Assembly (NCBI RefSeq): GCF_005848555.1
Contig: NZ_CP040518.1
Span: forward strand, 3,177,501-3,241,500
Origin: Blautia sp. SC05B48
Lineage (GTDB): Bacteria; Bacillota; Clostridia; Lachnospirales; Lachnospiraceae
Reading direction: 5' to 3'
Length of the DNA stretch: 64,000 bases
Numbering within the stretch: position 1 is the first letter of the stretch; every line of letters begins with the position of its first letter. Shown piece after piece: positions 35,555-43,901 of this stretch. Below the pieces are notes generated by a model. It saw nothing but the letters and a program-made list of their open reading frames with translations. It made no database searches and was not told the origin of the DNA. A program made the position numbers and the translations under genes.

Positions 35555-36088
35555 ATGAAACACAAGATGAGAACAATAATGCTGCTTCTTCTGGCTATGC
35601 TGCTGCTATGCCCTATACAGGTTCTGGCTGCAGATGGAGAGAACGCAGTGAAAACAGATCTGGAGGACGGAGAATATTCCATACAGGTGGAACTGGAAGG
35701 CGGAAGCGGAAAGGCCAGCGTTTCTTCCCCCGCACTGATGCTGGTAAAAGAGGGGAAGATGTATGCACGGCTCCAGTGGAGCAGCTCCAACTATGATTAC
35801 ATGATCGTAGATGGGGAAAAATATCTCAATGAGAGTGAGGAAGGCAGAAATTCTGTTTTTACTGTCCCGGTAACTGCCCTGGATGATAAGATGGAAGTGA
35901 TCGCAGATACACTGGCCATGGGTGCCCCTCATGAGATCGATTATACACTGACCTTTTATGAGGCTTCTATTGGCTCCAAGGGCCAGCTTCCTCAGGAGGC
36001 AGCGAAAAGAGTGGTTGCAGTTGCGCTGGTGATCATCATCGGAGGCGGTATCCTGAATTATTTTGTAAACAAAAGGAATCGGTGTTAA
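35555..36088 (+). CDS. Membrane-anchored NEAT-like domain protein
   Basis: Small surface protein, 177 aa. A signal peptide (about residues 1-25, ending QVLAA) is followed by one beta-sandwich domain resembling NEAT heme-binding domains: LEDGEYSIQVELEGGSGKASV, the tyrosine motif NYDYMIVDGEKY and HEIDYTLTFYEA. A C-terminal membrane helix (VVAVALVIIIGGGILNYFV) and a basic tail anchor it. Heme or iron binding is suggested by the family but not proven here, and no iron transporter lies next to it. It has its own promoter and terminator, so it is expressed alone. Confidence 0.7.
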   Translation: MKHKMRTIMLLLLAMLLLCPIQVLAADGENAVKTDLEDGEYSIQVELEGGSGKASVSSPALMLVKEGKMYARLQWSSSNYDYMIVDGEKYLNESEEGRNSVFTVPVTALDDKMEVIADTLAMGAPHEIDYTLTFYEASIGSKGQLPQEAAKRVVAVALVIIIGGGILNYFVNKRNRC

Positions 36089-36103
36089 ACCGGTTCTTTT
36101 TTT
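36076..36103 (+). terminator. Terminator of the NEAT-like gene
   Basis: GAATCGGT pairs with ACCGGTTC (one G-U), followed by seven T. The stop codon lies in the hairpin loop. Confidence 0.85.
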
Positions 36104-36165
36104 ATGCCCTTTCGCATAATATACATAATAACGAACATGTATAAAGACGGAAGGAAGGGAACATC

Positions 36166-37059
36166 ATGGATACAGTACAGGATAAAACCTACGAAGCAAT
36201 TTATTATTCACTGTGGGAGGCTGCCAGGCGTTACAGCGGCTTTACGCAGTTTCGGGTGATCGGAAAAAGCCACGATGACCGGATGATCCCTATGCTGGAG
36301 ATCGGACATGGAGATGCCTGTATTTTCTGTGTGGCCGGCTTTTCCGGAACGGATGGACAGATGACGGACAGGCTTACCAGGATGGCACTGGAGCTTTGCA
36401 GGATATATGAATGCAACTGGACCGTGGACGAGCTTTATGAGGTAAAAAAGCTCCTGGATCAGACCAGGCTTTGTATCATACCGGTGGTCAATCCGGATGG
36501 ATATGAGATCTGCCGGAAGGGCTACAATACTGTGCGAAATCCCATTTTCCGTCAGATGCTGAAAATGCAGGATGTTCCCTGTGATGAATTCGAGGGGAAT
36601 GCAAGAGGAATGGATACTGCACGGAATTTTCCCACCACCTTCTGCAGCAGAAAAAAGATCCATCAGCAGCCTGCCAGTGAAAATGAGACACGGGCGCTGA
36701 TCCGGATCTTTCAGGAATACGGAGGACGTGGCCTGCTGGTTTTCTGTGGATATGGGAAAAAGGTGGTTTATTACCGGCGGGATCAGAATTTTTCCACTGG
36801 TCAGAGATGCTACCGTCTTGCACGTCACTTAAAAAAATGTACCAGGGGAAAGCTGGAGCAGCTGGCAATAGAACGAGAAGTGCAGAACGGGCGAAGGAGC
36901 ACAGGCAGGCCGGAACAGTATTACGGAGAAATGATCCGTCAGCCGGCTTTCCGGATCGAATTGCCGGTAAATTCCGGAAATAAAGAAGAGGAAGAACGGG
37001 AAATCTGTGATCTGCTGCTCCTTCCATTGGAATATATTTACTCTCTGGTACAGCTGTAA
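36166..37059 (+). CDS. M14 peptidase-like protein with replaced zinc ligands
   Basis: Cytoplasmic protein of 297 aa with the zinc-carboxypeptidase (M14) fold but without the standard zinc site. The ligand motif, usually AGxHGxE, reads AGFSGTD (His to Ser, Glu to Asp, near residues 62-68), and the third ligand, usually a histidine, is the Cys in VFCGYGKKV. The substrate-binding parts are kept: IIPVVNPDGYEI, NARGMDTARNFPT and the catalytic glutamate in FRIELP. No signal peptide. It may be a pseudoenzyme that binds peptide ends, or it may bind metal through Cys/Asp. Stands alone between the NEAT-like gene and the sipW operon. Confidence 0.75.
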   Translation: MDTVQDKTYEAIYYSLWEAARRYSGFTQFRVIGKSHDDRMIPMLEIGHGDACIFCVAGFSGTDGQMTDRLTRMALELCRIYECNWTVDELYEVKKLLDQTRLCIIPVVNPDGYEICRKGYNTVRNPIFRQMLKMQDVPCDEFEGNARGMDTARNFPTTFCSRKKIHQQPASENETRALIRIFQEYGGRGLLVFCGYGKKVVYYRRDQNFSTGQRCYRLARHLKKCTRGKLEQLAIEREVQNGRRSTGRPEQYYGEMIRQPAFRIELPVNSGNKEEEEREICDLLLLPLEYIYSLVQL

Positions 37060-37542
37060 AAAAATCTGGCGTTGTGCGGATGCAGGGTCTGTCAGCTTAT
37101 GAAAAATAGGGTGGCAGACATACCCGCTGAGAAACCAGTGTCGAATCCTGTCGGACGAATTTGATTGACTTCCGGGGCTGCGAACCCTATAATAACATCA
37201 TCTGAAACAAATCTTTTTTAACAAATGTTGCAGGAATTCTTCCATCTCTGTATGTGATGAGAGGAACTGTACATCTGAGCATATCTGCTCGAATAATTTC
37301 CATTCAGTATTTTTGCTGTATTATCATTTTGATCATGCTTGTCCCCACTTCAAGATCTGCGAGTTTAAGTGATGGGAGCATGTTGCGAACTGCCATATTA
37401 ACTGCTATACAGGGAGGACTTTTTTATGGCTCAATTTATGTGGAGCAGGTCTCCGCCGGAATTTTTCTGATGTCCGAACACTGTTTCTTTCCCTGCAGAG
37501 GGAAGTGATCATCAAATATCGTATATAGAACAGAATACAGGA
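37060..37542. other. 483-base gap: structured segment, promoter and long leader of the sipW operon
   Basis: Right after the M14-like gene, GGGT-CTGTCA pairs with TGGCAG-ACCC (37087-37127 region) and GTCgAATC pairs with GATTGAC; neither has a T-run. A near-perfect promoter follows (37165-37193), giving a leader of about 340 bases before sipW. The leader holds a GAGCA/TGCTC hairpin near 37277-37290, a TTCCCT/AGGGAA hairpin near 37488-37503, and a 14-codon reading frame at 37426-37470 with a good GGGAGGA in front. An 84-codon frame at 37254-37508 has no ribosome site. I recognise no known riboswitch. Confidence 0.6.
37165..37193 (+). promoter_or_regulatory. Strong sigma-A promoter of the sipW-tasA operon
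   Basis: TTGACT (37165-37170), 17 bases, TATAAT (37188-37193). Confidence 0.82.
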
Positions 37543-38022
37543 ATGAAAATATTTTTTCGATGTATCGGCAACACGGTTCTTGGGCTGATGCTGGTGACAG
37601 CATTGGTACTTTTAATTCCCGGACTTTTCGGGATCCGGCCCTATGTGGTCTATTCCGGTTCCATGGAACCTGAGATTCCAACCGGAGCTGTGGTTTTTAC
37701 AAAGGAAGGAGAGTTTTCTCCGAAAAAGGGAGATATCATTACTTTTCATAACGGAGATACCGTTGTCACCCACAGAGTGGTAAAAAAAGAAAAGGATATC
37801 TTTATCACAAAAGGTGACGCCAACAAGACAGAAGATCCTGTTCCCGCAGAGGCGTCACAGATCATCGGGCGGGTAGTCTTTCACCTGCCTTATCTGGGCT
37901 ACGTGATCCATTTTCTGAAAGCCCGGATCCCTTTTGCCGCAGTTTGCATTGCGGCATGTCTGTCAGTACTCTTTGATCTGGCATATACCCCAAAAAAGAA
38001 AAAAATACAGGGAGGAATTTAA
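37543..38022 (+). CDS. sipW: Signal peptidase I, SipW (archaeal/ER) type
   Basis: Membrane signal peptidase of the SipW class, which processes TasA/CalY-type fibre proteins. N-terminal helix at about residues 10-30; the catalytic Ser40 in YSGSMEP and His77 in VVTHRVV follow the Ser/His arrangement of the ER-type enzymes rather than the Ser/Lys of usual bacterial ones. KGDANKTEDP is the conserved acidic block, and a second helix lies near the C-terminus. 159 aa. The ribosome site (ACAGGA) is weak and very close to the ATG. First gene of a five-gene operon with its likely substrates directly behind it. Confidence 0.9.
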   Translation: MKIFFRCIGNTVLGLMLVTALVLLIPGLFGIRPYVVYSGSMEPEIPTGAVVFTKEGEFSPKKGDIITFHNGDTVVTHRVVKKEKDIFITKGDANKTEDPVPAEASQIIGRVVFHLPYLGYVIHFLKARIPFAAVCIAACLSVLFDLAYTPKKKKIQGGI

Positions 38023-38024
38023 TC

Positions 38025-38672
38025 ATGATGAAAAACAGAAAACTGGTAAAAGGAATCGCACTTGCTGCTGTGATCACTGCACTGGCAGCCGGAGGAACAG
38101 CGGCATATCTTACGGATTTTGAAACGGCAACCAACAGCTTTACCGTAGGAAAAGTGGATATCGACCTGGATGAGCCTAACTGGAAACCGGAGGACAATAC
38201 AGATCTGGTTCCTACTCAGGTGATCCGGAAGGACCCCTATGTATCAAATAAAGGAGTAAATGAAGCATTTGTATATCTGGAAGTTTCTGTTCCGGTCCGA
38301 AATGTGATCACGGCAGCCAAGGATGGCACCAGGAATGCGCTTGCAAAAACAGAGCTGTTCAGCTTCACCAAAAACAAGGACTGGACACAGCTGGAGCGGA
38401 CCGAAGTGGGGCAGAATATGGTCTATACCTATGCATATAATCACATCCTGAAGCCGGGAACAAAGACAACAACTCTTTTTGATACAGTAACCTTTGCCAA
38501 TATCATCGAAGGTCAGCTGGATACACAGCAGATCGATATGCCGGTACGGGCTTATGCGATCCAGGCTACCAATACCGGTGATGACAAGACTACGGTTCTG
38601 GAGCAGGCAACTGCTGCTTACCAGAAATATGTAAATCAGAATAAAGGACAGGCCGGTGGTGTCACGAAATGA
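38025..38672 (+). CDS. TasA/CalY (camelysin)-like secreted protein
   Basis: Secreted protein of 215 aa, predicted SipW substrate and fibre subunit. The N-terminus (LAAVITALAAGGTAAYLTDFE) is the SipW-type signal with the AAYxTD cleavage neighbourhood, followed by the TasA/CalY start TNSFTVGKVDIDLDEPNW. The body is a jelly-roll-like domain in the family (NKGVNEAFVYLEVSVPV, VYTYAYNHILKPGTKTTTLFDTV). No anchor at the C-terminus. Starts 3 bases after sipW with GGAGG upstream; the ATG at 38028 is an alternative. Fibre formation is inferred from family and context. Confidence 0.85.
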   Translation: MMKNRKLVKGIALAAVITALAAGGTAAYLTDFETATNSFTVGKVDIDLDEPNWKPEDNTDLVPTQVIRKDPYVSNKGVNEAFVYLEVSVPVRNVITAAKDGTRNALAKTELFSFTKNKDWTQLERTEVGQNMVYTYAYNHILKPGTKTTTLFDTVTFANIIEGQLDTQQIDMPVRAYAIQATNTGDDKTTVLEQATAAYQKYVNQNKGQAGGVTK

Positions 38673-39253
38673 ATAGATTAAAAAGACCCGCTTTTTTTCT
38701 CCTGACAACAGGGCTCCTGTGTGCAGCAGGGACTGCGGCGTATTTTTCAGATTTCGAAAAAAAGATAAATTCTGCTGCTGTGGGGTATGTGACAACGGAG
38801 ATCGAGGAGGATTTTCCGGATCCTACACCTACGCCTATGGAGAATGGTCCGTCCTACAGAAAAGAGATCCGGATCGGGAATTTTTCCGGCAGTGTGAAAG
38901 GGTTCCAGGCAGACTGCTATGTGAGGATGTCCCTTTCCTACTCCAATGACGATATCGGCAGAGGCGTAAAATTAACAGGTCTGGATACGGCAAACTGGGT
39001 GTATAACAGTCAGGACGGCTATTATTACTACCGCAAAAAGATATCCGAGGGAGAAAAAACAGCTCCTCTGTGTACCGGATTTCAGATTGATCCCCAGAAG
39101 ATCGATGATACTTACAGGGACAGCATTAAAGATTTTGAGATCAATGTTTATGAGGAAGCTGTACAGGCAGAAGGATTTTCAGATTATGAAAGTGCGTGGA
39201 GGTATTTTTCATATCCGGTTTCTGCTCAGGCAGAAAGGAGGGGAAATGCTTGA
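38669..39253 (+). CDS. Second TasA/CalY-like secreted protein
   Basis: 194 aa with a short SipW-type signal (PAFFLLTTGLLCAAGTAAYFSDFE) and the family opening INSAAVGYVTTEIEEDF. The domain includes SGSVKGFQADCYVRMSLSY and a C-terminal EINVYEEAVQAEGFSDYESAWRYF. It starts in ATGA overlap with the preceding gene and ends in TTGA overlap with the next. It differs enough from its neighbour to be a minor subunit or adaptor rather than a recent duplicate (inference). Confidence 0.82.
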   Translation: MNRLKRPAFFLLTTGLLCAAGTAAYFSDFEKKINSAAVGYVTTEIEEDFPDPTPTPMENGPSYRKEIRIGNFSGSVKGFQADCYVRMSLSYSNDDIGRGVKLTGLDTANWVYNSQDGYYYYRKKISEGEKTAPLCTGFQIDPQKIDDTYRDSIKDFEINVYEEAVQAEGFSDYESAWRYFSYPVSAQAERRGNA

Positions 39254-40473
39254 AGAAACACCTTAAAGTCCTGCTGGCAGGTGCTGTTATAGCAGGCAGT
39301 ATCCTGGCGTGCACGGCTGCTTATGCCAGATTTTCAGATTCCGTGACAGTGACCAATCACATAGCAGTGGGAGATATCAATATTTCTCTCAGGGAACTGG
39401 AAAAAAAGGACGGCAGAGAAATGAAATATCAGGATCGCCGGATCGTTCTTCCGGGAGATGAGATATCCAAGATCCCCAGGATCACCAATCATTCAGAGCC
39501 ATGCTGGGTAAGGGTGAAGATCTCTTATACAGATGATCTGGAAGGTTTGGATGGTCTGGATGACAGGAATCTTACAGGAATGTCACCGAGATGGATCCGG
39601 AAGGGAGAGTATTTTTATTATACCAGGAAGCTGGAACAGGGAGACAGCGTGGATATTTTTACCGGTGTGACTGTACCATCCCAATGGGATGAATCCTACC
39701 AGGATAAGAAGCTGGGGATCACCATCGTGGCAGATGCTGTCCAGGCGGCAAATTTTGCACCGGATTTCCGTGCCATGTCACCCTGGGGAAATCAGAAGAT
39801 CTTAAGATGTATCCACGATACCGATGGTCTTGTGGTTCAGAAAAAAAGTCCGGTGGATCTGAAGGTGAAGTTTGAAGGAAACGCGCACAAACTGATCGCA
39901 GCTCCGGAAGACTTTTTTTCCGGATTTTCAACGGCAATGCCGGGAGATGTTTTTCATGATTCTGTAGAGATCAGTAACACAACGGAGCATGCTGCAGAGA
40001 TATTCTTCCGCACATCACCGGAATGTAAATCGGTAAAGGATCAGGAATTTCTGAAAAAGCTGAAGCTGGTGATCACCATGAATCATAAAAAGCTGTATTC
40101 CGGGGATCTTTTGGCTGTGTCTCTCAATAAAGCCGTGTCCCTGGGGGAATTTTCCAGTGGAGAAAAAGGAAACATGAGATTTGAAGTTACGGTTCCGGCA
40201 GAGCTGGATAATTTATATGCTCTTCGGGCAGCAGACGTGAAATGGATCTTTTCTGTGGAGGAGGATCAGGAGACGTTGGAAACCAGTTCCGTCCCACGCC
40301 GGAATGACAGGAAAGAAGCCACAGAAAGAGCTTCCGGAAATAACAGTTCTTCGGTAAGGACAACACCAGTGAAGACCGGAGATGAATCTCCTGTGCTCCT
40401 GTTTGCACTGATGGCTGGTATGGCGTTGCTTACCTGCAGTCTGACGCTATGGAAAGGAGGACGAAAAAATTGA
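39250..40473 (+). CDS. TasA-like protein with C-terminal wall-anchor-like tail
   Basis: 407 aa. SipW-type N-terminus (LLAGAVIAGSILACTAAYARFSD) followed by VTVTNHIAVGDINISLRELE. The first half resembles the preceding TasA-like proteins (CWVRVKISYTDDLEG; ITIVADAVQAANFAPDF), while the second half is a separate domain. The tail TPVKTGDESP, a hydrophobic helix and KGGRKN resembles a cell-wall sorting signal. I set the start at TTG 39250: AGGAGGGG is about 7 bases upstream and it overlaps the previous stop as TTGA. It may be the anchor or base of the fibre; no sortase gene is in the window. Confidence 0.82.
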   Translation: MKKHLKVLLAGAVIAGSILACTAAYARFSDSVTVTNHIAVGDINISLRELEKKDGREMKYQDRRIVLPGDEISKIPRITNHSEPCWVRVKISYTDDLEGLDGLDDRNLTGMSPRWIRKGEYFYYTRKLEQGDSVDIFTGVTVPSQWDESYQDKKLGITIVADAVQAANFAPDFRAMSPWGNQKILRCIHDTDGLVVQKKSPVDLKVKFEGNAHKLIAAPEDFFSGFSTAMPGDVFHDSVEISNTTEHAAEIFFRTSPECKSVKDQEFLKKLKLVITMNHKKLYSGDLLAVSLNKAVSLGEFSSGEKGNMRFEVTVPAELDNLYALRAADVKWIFSVEEDQETLETSSVPRRNDRKEATERASGNNSSSVRTTPVKTGDESPVLLFALMAGMALLTCSLTLWKGGRKN

Positions 40474-43400
40474 AAAGAAGAATGATCGGTGCATGGATGG
40501 CATTGATGATCACAGCTTCTTCTCTTGTGGTTTCGGCCAGTCCTGCAGCAGATATGAGTTCGGTATCAGCAGATCCGCAGCAGGAACAGGCAGAACCGGA
40601 GAAAGAAGAGGAGGCCCCGGATATTCCGGCGACGTCTCAGCCTGGGGAGGCCGAGATGCTGGTTCCGACAGCCTTGCCTGAACAGGAAACGGTGGAGGAA
40701 GCTTTTGAAGAAGGTGAAGATAATGCTGAAAATACTGACAGTGATGAGCTGACCGAACCGGAAGTTGCTTCAGAAGAAGGAGAAAATATAGCTCTGACAG
40801 AAACACCGGAGCAGGCGGAAGATCCGGGATTTATCGTTTTTACGGAAGAAAATGCAGAAATCCTCACAGCGGAAAGCGAAGAGGATCAAAAACTGATCCA
40901 GGAGATTGAAAACGGAGAGATCATTGCCCTTTCTGCAGCACTTCCGGGGAAGATCCTGGAAGCAGGCAGTGCGGAAGTGATTTCAGAGGGAGAGGATTCC
41001 CTTGCAGTTACAGCACTTTCCCCGTCCCAGTATTATCTGGACAGCTGGACCAGGGTTTACTGCGATGAGATCTGGACAGCTGCCAATGATTTTCTTGGTC
41101 CCGGAAATAAAACCCGTATGGGATGTACGTATCGTTCTGTACATTATATCGATGATACAGGAGAGGAGAAGGTTTCACCTCTGTATTGCCTGAAAGCGAC
41201 CCAGGATGGGCTGGACAGTATGACACTGAAGAATGAGGCAGTAAAAGCACTGACTAATTCTGTGATCCAAAAGCTTTTGTACTTTGGTTACGGAGGACCG
41301 GGGGATCTGGGGACCGGATATGACCCCTCCTGCAGTCACATAGACTGGTCAAAATGGCAGAACCGTTATGTATTCACGCATATTGCATTGTCAAAGGTAT
41401 ACTTTAATGACTGTGGATATGCCACAGCAGCAGAAGTAGAACATACAGGGATAAACCGCCTGATCGATAAGATCCAAACATTGACGATCCCTGCAAGAAA
41501 CAAGGCAGCCGTTTATGTTTCCGAAGATGGTTCCTGGTCGGCAGCATCCGGAAAGACGATCCCCTTAAGTGTATTCCGAAGCAGACCAGCAGGTTTTCCC
41601 TTTGTTCCGGACAGTATGAAGGACGGATTTCAGATGAGTACTCTTATGAAAGTGACAGACGGAGCAAAAGCAGGAAATGGGATCACCATTACCAGAGGAG
41701 CTGCAGAAAAATGGCAGCTTGCCTACTGGACAAGTGCAGCGGAGTATAATTCTCACAAATCCAATCCCAAAATGATGTCGGGAACAAGCCTGAACCTGAA
41801 GGATGGAGCATACTTTTTTCTGATCTTTCCGTTAAATGCATCTGCTACAAAGAAGTTTTCCTGCAAAATGCTGCTTCAGCCGGTTTCCTATATCTTGGTT
41901 GACGGAAGTGCACAGGCAGGAAAAGATGGAGTACAGGATTTTGGCGCTTACGTATATCAGGGAACAAGAGGAAGCCTTTCGTTTTCAGTAAAGCCATCGG
42001 TTTACGGCAATGCAAAGCTGGTCAAGAAGGAACCCAACACGGGAAAACTGATCCAGGGAGCGCAGTACGGACTGTTTGCAGCAGAAGCTCTGACCTCCGG
42101 ATACCGGACTATGTACAGTAAGGATCAGAAGGTTTCATCCGGAACAACAAACGCCAGTGGAGAGATCCTTTTTTCAAAGCTGCTTCCCGGAAAATATTAT
42201 GTGAAGGAAACTAAAACCGCTGCCGGATACAAGCTGAACACCGTTATCAAAAATCTTACAGTAACCGGTGGAAAGACAACAACCGTCAACGTAACGGATA
42301 TCATGGATATCAGTGGAACAGTATCCATCAGAAAGAAAGATGGAAATACCGGTGATCCACTGGCAGGAGCTGAATTTACCCTGTATCAGTGGAGTAAAAA
42401 AAGCAAAAGCTATGTAACCTTAAAAAAACTGACTTATGATGGACAGAAACGTATCTATAACTCCGAGAAATTTAATTATACCGAAGACAATCAGGGAAAA
42501 TTCCGTGTACGGGAGACAAAAGCTCCACCCAATTACACCGGAAACTGGCAGAAAAATTTTACGTTGGAAAAGCCGGGAGAAAAGCAGGAATTTCTGTTTG
42601 AAGCAGTGAACTATCAGAACGAAAAACGAAGGATAGAGGTTCGTAAGATCGATGCGAAGACCGGTGAGGTCCTGAAGGGTGCGGAGTTTACACTTTATGA
42701 ATACAGCGCAGCCAAAAAAGCCTATAAAGAAAAAGGAACACTCCTGAATTATGATAGCTCAAGTGAGCTTTATGTAAGCGGTGAACTTTTAAAGACCTCG
42801 GATAATGAGGGAAAATATAAGATCATGGAAACAAAGACTCCGCCCGGATATACAGGAAGCTGGGAAGAAGAAGTAAATATCACAGACAAGGATGCCCGCC
42901 TTTCCTTTGAAGTTGTCAATGAAAAGGAAAAGGAATATACAGGAGTGATCCGACTGAGAAAAACAGACATTTATACCGGGGAAGTTCTGGAAGATGCTGA
43001 ATTTACTGTGCTTCAGTGGAACAGAGAGAACCAGACTTACCAGGATGACCTGGGCGGGCAGAGTATCCTGAAGTTTGACGTAGAAACCGGATGGTACTCT
43101 ACTGAAGAGCTGGTGCTTACAGATGCCAATCAGGGAAGGTTCAAAGTAGTGGAAACAAAAAATCCGGAGAACTATACAGGCAAATATGAAAAGGAGGTAA
43201 TCTTCCAGAAAAAAGCAAATACAGATACGGATACTGTGGATCTGAAAGCAGAGAATACTCCGGTAACACTTCCGCTGGGAAATATCACCATCGTAAAAAA
43301 GATCAAAGAGGAGGATATTACCTGGGCTCATGGAAATCCAACCTTTTCCTTTGTGGCAGAAGGTACGGATCTATCCGGAAATCCTCACAGATATGAGGAT

Positions 43401-43742
43401 TATGTGACCTTTACCAGAGGAAGCTATGAAACTGATAAAAATGGATATGCAACATTATCGGTCACTCTCAGGAATATCCCGCTGGGGCAGTATACGGTCT
43501 GGGAAAAACCGGTACTACGCTATTATCTGAAAGAGGTATGGGCAAATACAGAGAATGTCCGCATCATAAAAGGCGCTGCACCTGCATATGGTACAGATCC
43601 CCGGAAGATTGCTTCCGGTACGGCTGCTCTGACAATGCAAAACAAAAATGCATCGCTGACTTTTGTAAATGAGAAATCCAGATATGATCGATATTCCCAT
43701 AATGACAGCATAAAAAATACCATACCCGTATCATTTTCCTGA
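40470..43742 (+). CDS. Surface adhesin with thioester-like domain and Cna-B repeats
   Basis: Secreted protein of 1090 aa. A signal peptide (residues 1-24) is followed by an acidic low-complexity stretch (about 25-190). A thioester-domain-like region follows (about 190-440): PLYCLKATQDG, LYFGYGGPGD, FTHIALSKVY; the residue after T where many such domains have Gln is His. Four Cna-B/SpaA-type beta domains (about 510-920) repeat the E-T glutamate motif (VKETKTAAGY, VRETKAPPNY, METKTPPGY, VETKNPENY). A last pilin-like domain (about 930-1060) follows. No LPxTG and no membrane helix end the protein. TTG start at 40470 with AAAGGAGG 9 bases upstream and TTGA overlap. Adhesion is inferred. Confidence 0.85.
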   Translation: MKRRMIGAWMALMITASSLVVSASPAADMSSVSADPQQEQAEPEKEEEAPDIPATSQPGEAEMLVPTALPEQETVEEAFEEGEDNAENTDSDELTEPEVASEEGENIALTETPEQAEDPGFIVFTEENAEILTAESEEDQKLIQEIENGEIIALSAALPGKILEAGSAEVISEGEDSLAVTALSPSQYYLDSWTRVYCDEIWTAANDFLGPGNKTRMGCTYRSVHYIDDTGEEKVSPLYCLKATQDGLDSMTLKNEAVKALTNSVIQKLLYFGYGGPGDLGTGYDPSCSHIDWSKWQNRYVFTHIALSKVYFNDCGYATAAEVEHTGINRLIDKIQTLTIPARNKAAVYVSEDGSWSAASGKTIPLSVFRSRPAGFPFVPDSMKDGFQMSTLMKVTDGAKAGNGITITRGAAEKWQLAYWTSAAEYNSHKSNPKMMSGTSLNLKDGAYFFLIFPLNASATKKFSCKMLLQPVSYILVDGSAQAGKDGVQDFGAYVYQGTRGSLSFSVKPSVYGNAKLVKKEPNTGKLIQGAQYGLFAAEALTSGYRTMYSKDQKVSSGTTNASGEILFSKLLPGKYYVKETKTAAGYKLNTVIKNLTVTGGKTTTVNVTDIMDISGTVSIRKKDGNTGDPLAGAEFTLYQWSKKSKSYVTLKKLTYDGQKRIYNSEKFNYTEDNQGKFRVRETKAPPNYTGNWQKNFTLEKPGEKQEFLFEAVNYQNEKRRIEVRKIDAKTGEVLKGAEFTLYEYSAAKKAYKEKGTLLNYDSSSELYVSGELLKTSDNEGKYKIMETKTPPGYTGSWEEEVNITDKDARLSFEVVNEKEKEYTGVIRLRKTDIYTGEVLEDAEFTVLQWNRENQTYQDDLGGQSILKFDVETGWYSTEELVLTDANQGRFKVVETKNPENYTGKYEKEVIFQKKANTDTDTVDLKAENTPVTLPLGNITIVKKIKEEDITWAHGNPTFSFVAEGTDLSGNPHRYEDYVTFTRGSYETDKNGYATLSVTLRNIPLGQYTVWEKPVLRYYLKEVWANTENVRIIKGAAPAYGTDPRKIASGTAALTMQNKNASLTFVNEKSRYDRYSHNDSIKNTIPVSFS

Positions 43743-43750
43743 AAAATGCA

Positions 43751-43775
43751 GAGGGGCAGGAGTAATCCTGCCCTC
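43751..43775 (+). terminator. Hairpin closing the sipW operon
   Basis: GAGGGGCAGGA pairs with TCCTGCCCTC around GTAA, with one bulged G. The following sequence is AT-rich but without a clean T-run. Confidence 0.65.
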
Positions 43776-43901
43776 AGCTGCGTATTTTATATAGTAAAAA
43801 ACAAACTGTAAAAAGAAATAAAAAAACTACATATATACCCAAAGATATGGTATACTTTTTTACAAATACTGTGAACTCAAGAACTCTCTGGGAGGTCGAT
43901 G

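Noticed and set aside
37254-37508. 84-codon reading frame in the sipW leader
   Set aside because: No ribosome site, no recognisable protein features, and it lies in a stretch better read as an untranslated leader.
37060-37542. Possible c-di-GMP riboswitch before the fibre operon
   Set aside because: None of the conserved riboswitch segments (GCAAA-type and tetraloop-receptor pattern) could be found; only unassigned hairpins.
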